In this document: positions 27,001 to 35,251 of the stretch, piece after piece
How the letters are laid out: each line of letters starts with the position of its first letter
Numbering within the stretch: the first letter of the stretch is position 1
NCBI RefSeq assembly: GCF_017356265.1
Contig: NZ_JAFNAW010000001.1
Coordinates: forward strand, 124,001-188,000
From: Paracoccus fontiphilus
GTDB lineage: Bacteria; Pseudomonadota; Alphaproteobacteria; Rhodobacterales; Rhodobacteraceae
Direction: 5' to 3'
DNA length: 64,000 bases
Notes under the pieces: model-generated
The model's input: only the letters and a program-made list of their open reading frames with translations
The model's database searches: none
Told to the model about the DNA's origin: nothing
Position numbers and translations under genes: made by a program

Positions 27001-27432
27001 GAACAGATCGCGGCGCAATGGGACGGGGACACAAAGCTGACCCTGCACCTTGCACCACCGATCCTGGGCGGCAAGAACTCCGAGGGCCGTCCCAGGAAGC
27101 GCGAGTTCGGCGCCTGGATGCTGACCGGCTTCAAGGTTCTGGCGCGCATGAAGTTCCTGCGCGGCACGCCCTTCGATCCCTTCGGCTACATGGCCGAGCG
27201 CCGCCACGAACGCGCCGCCATCCGCGAGTATGAGGCCGACATGCGCGAAATCCTGACCAAGGTCACGGACGCCACCATGCCCGTCGCCCTCGAACTGGCC
27301 GAACTGCCCCTGGCGGTGCGCGGCTATGGCCCGGTCAAGGCCCAGGCCGAGGCGGCGGCGGCGGTGCGCCGCACGGAACTGCTGGCGCAGTTCCGCAGCG
27401 GGAAGGCACCCTTGCAGCAGGCCGCCGAATGA
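24043..27432 (+). CDS. Fused indolepyruvate ferredoxin oxidoreductase
   Basis: A 1129-residue single-chain form of the archaeal-type IorAB enzyme. The order is a pyrimidine-binding region with TGYRGSPLGG, a thiamine-diphosphate domain (GIGCHYM, GGEGVNW, NDAVAMTGGQ), a cysteine cluster for iron-sulfur binding (CEGCGDCGVQSNC and a following CNKDYSC), then a gamma-type domain (GVGGTGVVTIG). Such enzymes oxidatively decarboxylate aryl pyruvates from aromatic amino acids to acyl-CoA. The ATG follows GGAGGAG. It is divergent from a LysR gene and monocistronic as far as can be seen. Confidence 0.9.
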   Translation: MSKQEFSLADRFDLAKPQVLLNGTQALVRLMLMQAARDKAAGLNTAGFVTGYRGSPLGGVDLAMMREGKRLSASNILFQPGLNEDLAATAIWGTQQAELRGEGKYDGVFALWYGKGPGVDRSGDVMRHANMAGTSTHGGVVMAMGDDHTGESSSVLHQSDWAMIDRYIPVLSPAGVQEILDYGLYAFALSRFAGVWTGLKTMKDTVEATSVVNGDPFRLSFVAPEFQMPEGGLNIRLHDTPVASEARMIDYKRWAAEAFSRANKIDHKVWGKPGAKIGFVAAGKNWLDLVHALSLLGIDEDEAERLGLTTYKVGQTWPLDMKSFQEWSETLELIVCVEEKRKLIEVQLKEAIFDNRHGRRVHGWKHDRTGAELFPTRYALDPVMIAQKIGEILIEEGRGTDHIKAGLTRLSEVRRADNAPEIATRTPWFCSGCPHNTSTKLPEGSRAYAGIGCHYMVQWMDRETTGFTHMGGEGVNWVGEAPFSKTKHVFQNLGDGTYNHSGSLAIRAAIAAGTTITYKILFNDAVAMTGGQPNEGGLTAHQIAAELVAMGVKPLVVVYDEKEDIDQKQFPAGLRFEERAELMAVQRELAETEGVSAILYIQTCAAEKRRRRKKGQFPDPDRRVWINPEVCEGCGDCGVQSNCVSIVPLDTELGRKRQIDQSSCNKDYSCLKGFCPSFVTVEGGKLRKPKAEAFDIPDLPLPALPAISGTHNVVITGVGGTGVVTIGAVLAQAAHIDGKGAGMMEMAGLAQKGGAVHIHLRLANKPEDISAIRVAVGEADCIIGGDLVVTAGAKTIGLMTTNRTGAVVNDHEIITGDFTRLRDFRVPSDQLRVSLQARLRDRVAFFDANDLALRMLGDSIYSNMLVLGAAWQQGLIPLSLEAIMQAIELNGAKVAENQRAFQIGRWAMAFPDQTRKPAPVTQLPPDPVAYREARLVGYQNRRLARRFRKLVDAAPAPLRESVARGYYKLLAYKDEYEVARLHLTTAEQIAAQWDGDTKLTLHLAPPILGGKNSEGRPRKREFGAWMLTGFKVLARMKFLRGTPFDPFGYMAERRHERAAIREYEADMREILTKVTDATMPVALELAELPLAVRGYGPVKAQAEAAAAVRRTELLAQFRSGKAPLQQAAE

Positions 27433-27472
27433 CACTTTGGTGGGCGACCTGATCTAAGTCATTTCCAAAATA

Positions 27473-27501
27473 CGCGAGGCGCCCTAGAAAGACGCCTCGC
27501 G
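27473..27501 (+). promoter_or_regulatory. Hairpin in the murI upstream region
   Basis: CGCGAGGCG (27473-27481) and CGCCTCGCG (27493-27501) form a perfect 9-bp stem with an 11-nt loop, 20 bp before the murI ATG. The preceding CATTTCCAAAATAC resembles the box of the window's intergenic repeat, so this may be a diverged copy. It could be a 5' leader structure or a weak terminator after the oxidoreductase gene. Confidence 0.45.
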
Positions 27502-27521
27502 CGACGGACAAGGGTGACATC

Positions 27522-28334
27522 ATGGCAGTAGGCGTCTTCGATTCGGGTCTTGGCGGGCTGACCGTCCATCAGGCCATCGCCGCCCGCCTGCCCGACCTGC
27601 CGCTGGTCTATCTGGGCGACAACGCCCATACCCCTTACGGCACCCGCACCGCCGAGGATATCTTCAACCTGACCTGCGCCGGCGTGGAACGGCTTTGGGC
27701 CGAAGGCTGCGACTTGGTGATCCTGGCCTGCAACACGGCGTCCGCCGCCGCGCTGAAGCGGATGCAGGAAAAATGGCTGCCTGCCGACAAGCGCGTCCTG
27801 GGCGTCTTCGTTCCCATGATCGAGGCGTTGACCGAACGCCGCTGGGGCGACAACTCGCCGCCCCGCGAGGTCGCGGTCAAGCACGTCGCCCTGTTCGCCA
27901 CCCCGGCAACCGTCGCCAGCCGCGCCTTCCAGCGGGAACTGGCCTTCCGCGCCGTGGGCGTCGATGTCGAGGCGCAGCCCTGCGGCGGCGTCGTCGATGC
28001 CATCGAGATGGGCGACGAAATCCTGGCCGAGGCGCTGGTGGCCTCTCATGTCGAGGCGCTTCTGCGCCGGATGCCCCACCCCGAGGCCGCCGTGCTGGGC
28101 TGCACCCATTACCCGCTGGTCGAGGCCGCGTTCCAGAAGGCCCTTGGCCCCGAGGTCAAGGTCTTCAGCCAGGCGGGACTGGTCGCGGAAAGCCTGGCCG
28201 ATTACCTGCAGCGCAGGCCCGAATTCCTGGGATCGGGCACGGAATCGAAGAACCTGACCACGGGCGATCCGGTGCGGGTGTCCGGCAAGGCCACGCAGTT
28301 CCTGCGCCGTCCGATCCACTTCGAGGCAGCATGA
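27522..28334 (+). CDS. murI: Glutamate racemase
   Basis: A 270-residue cofactor-independent racemase producing D-glutamate for peptidoglycan. The catalytic cysteine pair is visible in ACNTAS and [18 protein letters not shown] at residues 5-15 is the family N-terminal motif, with the conserved aspartate. It precedes ccmE by 10 bp on the same strand, so the two are likely co-transcribed although functionally unrelated. Confidence 0.95.
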   Translation: MAVGVFDSGLGGLTVHQAIAARLPDLPLVYLGDNAHTPYGTRTAEDIFNLTCAGVERLWAEGCDLVILACNTASAAALKRMQEKWLPADKRVLGVFVPMIEALTERRWGDNSPPREVAVKHVALFATPATVASRAFQRELAFRAVGVDVEAQPCGGVVDAIEMGDEILAEALVASHVEALLRRMPHPEAAVLGCTHYPLVEAAFQKALGPEVKVFSQAGLVAESLADYLQRRPEFLGSGTESKNLTTGDPVRVSGKATQFLRRPIHFEAA

Positions 28335-28344
28335 GGTCAAGACC

Positions 28345-28803
28345 ATGGCTGGCATGAAATCATTGAAGAAACGCCGCCGCATCCAGGTGATCGTGGCCGC
28401 CGCCGTGGCGCTGGTGATCGCCGTCGCGCTGATCGGCTATGGCTTCCGGGACGGCATCAACCTGTACCGCTCGCCCGCGCAGGTGGCCGAGGCCACCCCC
28501 GAGCCCGACGAATATTTCCAGCTTGGCGGCTTGGTCAAGGAAGGGTCCATCGTGAACCGCGACGGGGTGTCCTTCGACTTCGTCATCACCGACGGCGCGG
28601 CGGAAATCCCCGTCAGCTATGTCGGCCGCGATCCGCGCCCCGACCTGTTCACCGAGGGCCAGGGCACCATCGCCAAGGGATACTACCGCGACGGCCGCTT
28701 CGAGGCCCGCGACCTGCTGGCCAAGCACGACGAGACCTACATGCCCAAGGAAGTGATGGACACGCTGAAGGAAAGCGGCGTCTACCAGGACCCGAACAGC
28801 TAG
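28345..28803 (+). CDS. ccmE: Cytochrome c maturation haem chaperone CcmE
   Basis: A 152-residue periplasmic haem chaperone, anchored by one N-terminal helix (about 13-34). The haem-binding signature LLAKHDETYMPKE has the covalent haem ligand His128 and Tyr132. It takes haem from CcmC and passes it to CcmF. It is separated from ccmFH by about 11 kb and lies 10 bp after murI. Its TAG stop shares a CTAG palindrome with the stop of the convergent TetR gene. Confidence 0.95.
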   Translation: MAGMKSLKKRRRIQVIVAAAVALVIAVALIGYGFRDGINLYRSPAQVAEATPEPDEYFQLGGLVKEGSIVNRDGVSFDFVITDGAAEIPVSYVGRDPRPDLFTEGQGTIAKGYYRDGRFEARDLLAKHDETYMPKEVMDTLKESGVYQDPNS

Positions 28804-29348
28804 GGCCTTGCGTCGTCCAGCAGCCCGGCGATGTCCGCGAAGATCGCCCGCCATTCCGCATCGTCCTGCGGCATGAAGCGCAGGTAATGCAGCAGGAACG
28901 CGCCCTCGCAGGCCAGAAAGGCCAGCCGGGCGCGGCGCCCCTCGGGCGTGGCGACATCCAGTCCGGCCAACCGGTCGCGATACCACGCTTCGGTCGAGGC
29001 CAGGTGCTCGGGCGTCTGCATCAGGCCGGCCATCAGGCTCGCGGCCTTTGTCATCGACACGTCGTCCCCGTCGCGCGTGGCCAGGACATGCGCGCGAAGC
29101 CGACGGTCCGGGCTGGCATCAGGCCCGGCAAGGGCCGCGAACTTCACGTCGTAATCGCGGTTCCACCGCGCGAACATCGCGTCAAGGATGTCGTCCTTGG
29201 TCCCGAAGGCATATTGCACGCCGCCCTTGGTGATCCCGCAGGCGCGGGCCAGCGCGTCGATGGTCAGCGCCGCCGCGCCCTGGTTGCGGACCAGATCCTC
29301 GGCTGCGTCCAGCAGCCTTTCGCGGTCGATGCTGCGCGGTCTTGCCAT
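28800..29348 (-). CDS. TetR-family repressor
   Basis: A 182-residue TetR regulator. The N-terminal helix-turn-helix (about residues 8-50) reads RLLDAAEDLVRNQG...RACGITKGGVQYAFGTKDDIL; the C-terminal helices form a ligand pocket of unknown specificity. GGAGG precedes the ATG. It is divergent from an MFS drug-exporter gene, and a perfect 12-bp palindrome sits 16 bp upstream of its start. The layout is that of a local repressor of the exporter and of itself. Confidence 0.88.
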   Translation of the reverse strand: MARPRSIDRERLLDAAEDLVRNQGAAALTIDALARACGITKGGVQYAFGTKDDILDAMFARWNRDYDVKFAALAGPDASPDRRLRAHVLATRDGDDVSMTKAASLMAGLMQTPEHLASTEAWYRDRLAGLDVATPEGRRARLAFLACEGAFLLHYLRFMPQDDAEWRAIFADIAGLLDDARP

Positions 29349-29363
29349 GAAGCCTCCATTTCC

Positions 29364-29375
29364 ATACGATCGTAT
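29364..29375. promoter_or_regulatory. Palindromic operator between tetR-type and MFS genes
   Basis: ATACGATCGTAT is a perfect 12-bp palindrome in an AT-rich pocket (followed by TTAAATAA) in the 82-bp divergent region, 16 bp from the regulator start and 56 bp from the exporter start. It is the obvious candidate binding site for the TetR protein. Confidence 0.65.
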
Positions 29376-29430
29376 TTAAATAAACCTGCGGCGACTCGCC
29401 AGCCGGTCGCGCTTCATTTTCAGGTGAAAG

Positions 29431-30918
29431 ATGACTGTCCGTTCGCCCTGGCTTGTTTTGGCCATCGTTTCCAGCGCGCTGTTCCTGATCGTCATCGACA
29501 TGACGGTGCTTTACACGGCGCTGCCGACGCTGACACGCGAGCTTGACGCCTCGGCCACGGAAAAGCTGTGGATCGTCAACGCCTATTCGCTGGTCGTGGC
29601 GGGTCTGCTGCCGGGCGCCGGGGCGCTTGGCGACCGCTATGGACACCGGCGGATGTTCACCATCGGGCTGGTGATCTTTGCCGTGGCCTCGCTGGCGGCG
29701 GGCTTTGCGCCGTCCTCGGCCGCGCTGATCGCGGCGCGGGCCGCCCTGGCCGTGGGCGCGGCGGCGATGATGCCCGCGACGCTGTCGATCATCCGCCACA
29801 GCTTCGAGGACCCGGACCAGCGCGCCCTTGCCATCGGCATCTGGGCGGCGGTCGCGTCCGGCGGGGCAGCGCTGGGGCCGGTGATCGGCGGCGCGCTGCT
29901 GGAGCATTTCCACTGGGGCGCTGTGTTCCTGATCAACCTGCCGGTGGCGCTGCTGGCGCTGTTGATGACCCTGGCCTTCGTGCCGGGCGGCAAGGGGCAC
30001 GGGCACCATCCCTTCGATCCCGTCGGATCGTTGCAGGTCCTGGTCGGACTGGTCGGCGTCACCCTGGCCGTCAAGGAGATCGCCAAGCCCCATCCGTCCG
30101 TCGCCGTGCTGGTCCTGTCCGCCCTGGTGGGCCTGGCCGCCCTGGCGCTGTTCACCCGGCGTCTGCGTCGCAGCGCCAATCCGATGATTGACCTGGCGCT
30201 GTTCCGCGATCCCCGCTTCGCGGGGGGCGTGATCGGCGCAGTCGTCTCGGCCGCCGCGCTTCTGGGGGTGCAACTGGTGATCACGCAGCGCCTGCAACTG
30301 GTGCAGGGGCTGTCCCCCCTCCAGGCCGGGCTGTTCGTGCTGCCGATCCCGCTGGCCTCGTTCATGGCCGGGCCGGTTGCAGGCATGATGCTGGGGCGCG
30401 TCGGCGCGGGCCGGATGCTGGCGGCGACGCTGGCCGTCAGCGGGGCCGGCATCCTGATCTATGCGGCGGGCTTCGGGCACCGCTGGGCCGAGCTTGCAAG
30501 CTTCGCCATCACCGGCGCGGGCGTCGGCGCGGCGATGACGGCGGCGTCCTCGGCCATCATGCTGAACGCCCCGGCGGAACGCGCCGGCATGGCCGCCTCG
30601 GTCGAGGAGGTGTCCTATGAACTGGGCGGAGCGCTGGGGATCGCGCTGCTGGGCAGCCTGATGGCGGGCATCTACAGCGCCAGCTTTGCCGCCGCCGGGG
30701 GCTTGGGCGCGGATGCCACGGATTCGCTGGATGGCGCCCTGGCCCTGGCCGCCACCCTGCCCGCGCCCGAGGCCCAGCGGCTGCTGTTCCTCGCCACCGG
30801 CGCCTTCGACCGGGCCGCAGGGACGGTTGCCCTGGTGGCGGGCCTGATCCTGCTGGCGGCGGCGCTCTGGGTCGGGCGGATCAACCGCGCCGGCAGCCCG
30901 GCCCGCCAGGGCGCTTGA
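29431..30918 (+). CDS. MFS drug/proton antiporter, DHA2 (14-helix) type
   Basis: A 495-residue inner-membrane exporter resembling QacA/SmvA/EmrB-type transporters. Motif D1 (IDMTVLYTALPTL) lies in helix 1, motif A (GDRYGHRRMF) follows helix 2, and the antiporter motif C region (GGAALGPVIGGALLE) is in helix 5. About 14 hydrophobic spans are visible. Substrates are likely cationic or hydrophobic compounds. It is divergent from a TetR repressor. The downstream trkH gene starts 33 bp after its stop. Confidence 0.88.
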   Translation: MTVRSPWLVLAIVSSALFLIVIDMTVLYTALPTLTRELDASATEKLWIVNAYSLVVAGLLPGAGALGDRYGHRRMFTIGLVIFAVASLAAGFAPSSAALIAARAALAVGAAAMMPATLSIIRHSFEDPDQRALAIGIWAAVASGGAALGPVIGGALLEHFHWGAVFLINLPVALLALLMTLAFVPGGKGHGHHPFDPVGSLQVLVGLVGVTLAVKEIAKPHPSVAVLVLSALVGLAALALFTRRLRRSANPMIDLALFRDPRFAGGVIGAVVSAAALLGVQLVITQRLQLVQGLSPLQAGLFVLPIPLASFMAGPVAGMMLGRVGAGRMLAATLAVSGAGILIYAAGFGHRWAELASFAITGAGVGAAMTAASSAIMLNAPAERAGMAASVEEVSYELGGALGIALLGSLMAGIYSASFAAAGGLGADATDSLDGALALAATLPAPEAQRLLFLATGAFDRAAGTVALVAGLILLAAALWVGRINRAGSPARQGA

Positions 30919-30950
30919 CGCCCGCACGGGCGCGGGGCAAGCAAAAGGCC

Positions 30951-32402
30951 ATGACAGACCTGCGCCCCGTGGCCCATCCGATCGGCAAGATCATCGTGAC
31001 CCTGGGGGTTTCGATGCTGGCGCCCATGCTGGTGGACTGGTGGCACGGCGATCCGCACTGGGTCATCTTTCTTCAATCGGCGGCCCTGACGATGGTGGCG
31101 GGCACGCTGGTCTCGGTCGCGACCTGGGGCGATTACCGCAGCCTGTCGATCCAGCAGGCCTTCCTGCTGACATCCGGCCTGTGGGCGGTGCTGCCGGTCT
31201 TCGGCGCCCTGCCCTTCATGCTGGGCCAGCCCTATGCCAGCTTCACGGATGCCTATTTCGAATCCATGTCGGGCGTCACCACCACAGGCACCACGGCCTT
31301 TCCAGAACTGGACATCCTGCCCAAGGGCACGCATCTGTGGCGCGCGATCCTGCACTGGGTCGGCGGCCTGGGGATCGTGGTCGTCGCCATGGTCTTCCTG
31401 CCGATCATGAAGGTCGGCGGGATGCAGTTCTTCCGGTCCGAGGGCTTCGACACCCTGGGCAAGATCATGCCCCGCGCCGGAGAGATCGCGGCCGAGATGA
31501 CCCGCATCTACGTCATGCTGACCGGCTTCTGCACCGTGACCTATCTTCTGCTAGGCATGAACGGCTTCGACGCCATCGTGCAGGCCTTCGGCACGGTCTC
31601 AACCGGCGGCTTCTCGAACTACGACGCCAGCTTCGGGGCCTTTCTGGGGCCGCTGGAATGGGCGGCCTCGTTCTTCATGGTGCTGGCATCCCTGCCCTTC
31701 ATCCGGCTGGTGCAGGGGATGCGCGGGCATTTCACGCCGATCTGGCAGGACACGCAGATCCGCGCCTATCTGCGCTGGATCGGCTATGCCTGCGCGATCA
31801 TCATCGTCTATCGCGTGATCTTCCTGGACCATCAGGGCAACATCTTCGACATCACGCGGGAAACGGTGTTCAACACCGTCTCGACCTTCTCGGGCACGGG
31901 GTTCTTCTCGACCGACGTGATGAAATGGGGCCACCTGCCCATCGCCGTGCTGATCATCTGCGGGCTGATCGGCGGCTGCACCGGATCGACCGCCTGCTCG
32001 GTCAAGGTGTTCCGCTATCTGGTGCTGTTCCAGGCCGTTCGGGCGCAGTTGCGCCGGATGCATTCGCCCCATCGCGTTTATCCGCTGCGCTACGAGGGAC
32101 GCCCGCTGGACCAGGACGTCATCGATTCCGTCATGGCCTTCTTCACGCTGTTCACCCTGACCTTCGGACTGCTGATCGTCGGCCTGTCCCTGACCGGCCT
32201 GCACCCCCGGACCGCGCTGACCGCCGCCTGGACCGCCATCGCCAACATCGGCCCCGTCTGGGGTCCCGAGATCACCGCCAACGGATCGATCGTCCAGTTT
32301 CCGGAACCCGCCAAATGGCTGATGATCCTGGGCATGTACCTGGGCCGGCTGGAGCTTGTGTCCGTCCTGGTCCTGCTGCTGCCCCGGTTCTGGCGCCACT
32401 AG
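30951..32402 (+). CDS. trkH: Potassium uptake protein TrkH
   Basis: A 483-residue membrane channel subunit of the Trk potassium system. Four pore-loop repeats with selectivity-filter glycines can be found (GVTTTGTT, TVSTGGF, FSGTGFFST, GGCTGSTACSVK). It needs a TrkA regulator, which is not in this window. The ATG at 30951 (MTDLRPVAHPIG) matches family starts; a TTG overlapping the exporter stop is a less likely alternative. Confidence 0.92.
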   Translation: MTDLRPVAHPIGKIIVTLGVSMLAPMLVDWWHGDPHWVIFLQSAALTMVAGTLVSVATWGDYRSLSIQQAFLLTSGLWAVLPVFGALPFMLGQPYASFTDAYFESMSGVTTTGTTAFPELDILPKGTHLWRAILHWVGGLGIVVVAMVFLPIMKVGGMQFFRSEGFDTLGKIMPRAGEIAAEMTRIYVMLTGFCTVTYLLLGMNGFDAIVQAFGTVSTGGFSNYDASFGAFLGPLEWAASFFMVLASLPFIRLVQGMRGHFTPIWQDTQIRAYLRWIGYACAIIIVYRVIFLDHQGNIFDITRETVFNTVSTFSGTGFFSTDVMKWGHLPIAVLIICGLIGGCTGSTACSVKVFRYLVLFQAVRAQLRRMHSPHRVYPLRYEGRPLDQDVIDSVMAFFTLFTLTFGLLIVGLSLTGLHPRTALTAAWTAIANIGPVWGPEITANGSIVQFPEPAKWLMILGMYLGRLELVSVLVLLLPRFWRH

Positions 32403-32445
32403 GCGCCTCGGCGCTCCAGCGGCGGCGGACCGTTCCCGACCCGGA

Positions 32446-33765
32446 TCAGGGACGCAAGGGCGCGCTTTCCGCATCGGGCGCAGGCGCATCGTTCGCCGCC
32501 GGGGCCTTGCGCGCAAAGCTGTCCGACATCTCGGCCGCGATCCGCGCCTGGCCCTTGGCGTCCGCCGCAGGCCAGATCAGCACGAAGCCCTCGGCCCGCC
32601 CGTCGCGGACCCAGCCCTCGGCCCGGCCGATATGGGCATCGTTCGCGCCCTCCAGCAGGACATGGCCGGGCTTGATGCTGCGGACGGGCTGCGGCACCCA
32701 GCCAAGCGCCGTCACCAGACCCGAGAGATCCAGCAGTTCCTGTTGCCCGCCCGGCTGGCTGAACAGGATCAGCGCCGCGCCCGAGTTGTCCCTGGGGCCA
32801 TAGATCGACAGCGCGCGTTCCGTCCGGTCGAAGGCCAGCCGGTCCATCGGCGCCATGACCGACAGGCCCGTGGCGGGGTCGTCCAGGGTCGTCAGGCCGA
32901 CCTCGGTGCGCCAGGCATCGCGGCGGGCGATCAGTTCCGCCATCGCCGTGCCGGGATCGGTGGACAGCCGCTCGGCCAGGATCTCGGCCTGGATGGCGTC
33001 GCGGGTGCGGGGGCCGGTCTTGCCGTCGATCTCTCCGCCATAGACGCCGGCCCAGCGCAGGGCGCGCTGCACCTGGTCCATCGGCGGCATCTCGGCGGGG
33101 GCGGCGGGGGGCGCGGGAAAGCCGGGGGCCTTGCCCGCCTCGATCACCGCACCAAGCTCGGCTGCGTCCGACACGAAGGCGTCGTCCGGCACCACGTCGC
33201 CGTCCTTGAAGACGCGCAGCCAGGCATCGGCCGTGGCCCGGTCCACCGGCCCCAGCACCACCCCGAACCAGCCGTTCGGCAGTTCCGCCAGCCCGGCCTC
33301 GGGGAAGGTCCTGCGCCACTCGGCCAGGGCGGCATCGGCCTCGGAACGCGCCTGGACCGATTGCAGGCGGAGATAGGCCCCCGGCGCGGGCCCCGGCGCG
33401 GGCAGGTCGGGCTGGGGCGCGGCGGGTTGCGGCGTCCCGGCGACGGGCGTGGCCGCCTCTCCCACCGGGGTCAGGACCACGCCCTCCTCCGGCACGGTGA
33501 CGAAGCTGTCCAGGGGGATTTGCCGCGCTTCCTTCAGCGCGCCGATCCGCTTGCCCGCCTCCTCGGGGGACAAGGGACCGATGGCGATGGCCGTCCAGCC
33601 GCGCGGCAGCGGAAAGGTCACCACGTCGTCGAACTGGCTGGCCCAGCGGGCTGCGGCCTCCGACACCTCGGCATCGCGCTTGGATTCGATGCGGATCACG
33701 GCGTCCTGCGCCCACGCCGCCATCGGCAACCCTGCCGCCATCACCAAGAAAACCCAGCGCCGCAT
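32446..33765 (-). CDS. Exported protein with SPOR-like repeats and a peptidoglycan-binding domain
   Basis: A 439-residue protein with a Sec signal peptide (MRRWVFLVMAAGLPMAAWAQ). Two similar segments follow (about residues 25-85 and 145-205), each with a GW(T/F)...(A/V)(I/V)(A/L)GP core like SPOR-type repeats. A PG_binding_1 domain (QRALRWAGVYGGEIDGKTGPRTRDAI) comes next, then a C-terminal region of unknown fold. It probably sits in the periplasm and contacts peptidoglycan; no catalytic motif is seen. The ATG at 33765 is chosen because it begins the signal peptide. It is convergent with trkH and divergent from glyQ. Confidence 0.75.
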   Translation of the reverse strand: MRRWVFLVMAAGLPMAAWAQDAVIRIESKRDAEVSEAAARWASQFDDVVTFPLPRGWTAIAIGPLSPEEAGKRIGALKEARQIPLDSFVTVPEEGVVLTPVGEAATPVAGTPQPAAPQPDLPAPGPAPGAYLRLQSVQARSEADAALAEWRRTFPEAGLAELPNGWFGVVLGPVDRATADAWLRVFKDGDVVPDDAFVSDAAELGAVIEAGKAPGFPAPPAAPAEMPPMDQVQRALRWAGVYGGEIDGKTGPRTRDAIQAEILAERLSTDPGTAMAELIARRDAWRTEVGLTTLDDPATGLSVMAPMDRLAFDRTERALSIYGPRDNSGAALILFSQPGGQQELLDLSGLVTALGWVPQPVRSIKPGHVLLEGANDAHIGRAEGWVRDGRAEGFVLIWPAADAKGQARIAAEMSDSFARKAPAANDAPAPDAESAPLRP

Positions 33766-33875
33766 TCCCGTCCCCTTCGATCCCCAGGCCATTCGTGTGG
33801 CCTTTATTGACCCTGTTCCCCGCCCCGCCTAGAAGGCGCGCAAGCATGTGCTGATCTATGCAAAGGACGGCCCCG

Positions 33876-34793
33876 ATGACCAGCCCCAACCGACCCCGCA
33901 GCTTCCAGGAAATCATCCTGCGGTTGCAGAACTACTGGGCCGCCCAAGGCTGCGCCGTCCTGCAGCCCTATGACATGGAGGTCGGCGCGGGCACCTTCCA
34001 CCCTGCCACCACCCTTCGCGCACTGGGCGGGCGGTCCTGGGCGGCCGCCTATGTCCAGCCCTCGCGCCGGCCGACGGACGGGCGATACGGCGAAAACCCG
34101 AACAGGTTGCAGCACTATTACCAGTACCAGGTCATCATCAAGCCCTCGCCCGCGAACCTGCAGGACCTGTACCTGGGCAGCCTCCGCGCCATCGGCCTGG
34201 ACCCCCTGGTCCACGATGTCCGCTTTGTGGAAGACGACTGGGAATCCCCCACCCTCGGCGCCTGGGGATTGGGCTGGGAGGTCTGGTGCGACGGCATGGA
34301 GGTCAGCCAGTTCACCTATTTCCAGCAGGTCGGCGGCCACGACTGCCGCCCCGTCTCGGGCGAGCTGACCTATGGGCTGGAGCGTCTTGCGATGTACGTG
34401 CTGGGGATCGAGCATGTGATGGACATGCCCTTCAACGACCCCGATGCGCCGATCCCGCTGACCTATGGCGACATCTTCCGCCAGACCGAACGGGAATATT
34501 CGCGCTGGAACTTCGAGGTCGCGGACACCGACACCCTGTTCCAGCACTTCAAGGATGCCGAGGCCGAATGCGCCCGCATCCTGGCCGCCGATCCGGTGGA
34601 CGGCGCGGGCCGCACCATTCCCATGGCGCACCCGGCCTATGACCAGGCGATCAAGGCCAGCCACATCTTCAACCTGCTGGACGCACGCGGCGTGATCTCG
34701 GTCACGGAACGGCAAGCCTATATCGGCCGCGTCCGCGCCCTGGCGAAAGCCTGCGCCGACCTGTTCGTGACCACGGACGCGGCACAGGCATGA
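33876..34793 (+). CDS. glyQ: Glycine-tRNA ligase alpha subunit
   Basis: A 305-residue class II synthetase subunit that activates glycine in the alpha2-beta2 enzyme. The sequence [19 protein letters not shown], the [15 protein letters not shown] motif and the later [11 protein letters not shown] region are typical. The ATG at 33876 has AAAGGACGG upstream and is preferred to an ATG 18 bp earlier. It overlaps the DUF6446 gene by 4 bp (ATGA). Confidence 0.96.
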   Translation: MTSPNRPRSFQEIILRLQNYWAAQGCAVLQPYDMEVGAGTFHPATTLRALGGRSWAAAYVQPSRRPTDGRYGENPNRLQHYYQYQVIIKPSPANLQDLYLGSLRAIGLDPLVHDVRFVEDDWESPTLGAWGLGWEVWCDGMEVSQFTYFQQVGGHDCRPVSGELTYGLERLAMYVLGIEHVMDMPFNDPDAPIPLTYGDIFRQTEREYSRWNFEVADTDTLFQHFKDAEAECARILAADPVDGAGRTIPMAHPAYDQAIKASHIFNLLDARGVISVTERQAYIGRVRALAKACADLFVTTDAAQA

Positions 34794-35251
34794 ACGGCAA
34801 GATCGTCGGCATCGGCCTGCTGGGCGTCGGCGCGGTTGCCGGCGTCGGCATGTGGTATCTGCAGGAATTCCACTTCTACGACGTCACCTATGCGGACAGC
34901 CTGACGATCCAGACCGCGACCGGCCCCGTGACCGTGCCGCTTGACGGATTCCAGGGCATAGACGGCGACAGTTCGCCCCTGAAATGGCGGGCCTGCGCGC
35001 GGCTTTCCGATCAGCCCGTCGACCCCGTGCCGTTCGAGGACGCCACGCCCCTTGGCGCGCCCTTCTGGTTCGACTGCTTCGACTACGGCCAGTTGACCGC
35101 CGACCTCGCCTCGGGCGCAGCCCGGGCCGTGCTGGGCCAGCCCGAGATCCGCCCCGACGTGGACCGCGTGCTGGCGATCTATCCCGACGGCCGCGTTTAT
35201 GGCTGGCACCAATACAACGACAAGACCCCGGAACGCGGAGTGATGGACTGA
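34790..35251 (+). CDS. DUF6446 family membrane-anchored protein
   Basis: A 153-residue protein with one N-terminal membrane helix (about residues 4-24) and a periplasmic domain with two cysteines ([16 protein letters not shown]). It matches the DUF6446 family, which in Rhodobacteraceae sits between glyQ and glyS, as here. It overlaps glyQ by 4 bp and the glyS ATG by 1 bp (TGATG), so its expression is tied to the synthetase. Its role is unknown, and nothing in the sequence suggests tRNA binding. Confidence 0.75.
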   Translation: MNGKIVGIGLLGVGAVAGVGMWYLQEFHFYDVTYADSLTIQTATGPVTVPLDGFQGIDGDSSPLKWRACARLSDQPVDPVPFEDATPLGAPFWFDCFDYGQLTADLASGAARAVLGQPEIRPDVDRVLAIYPDGRVYGWHQYNDKTPERGVMD

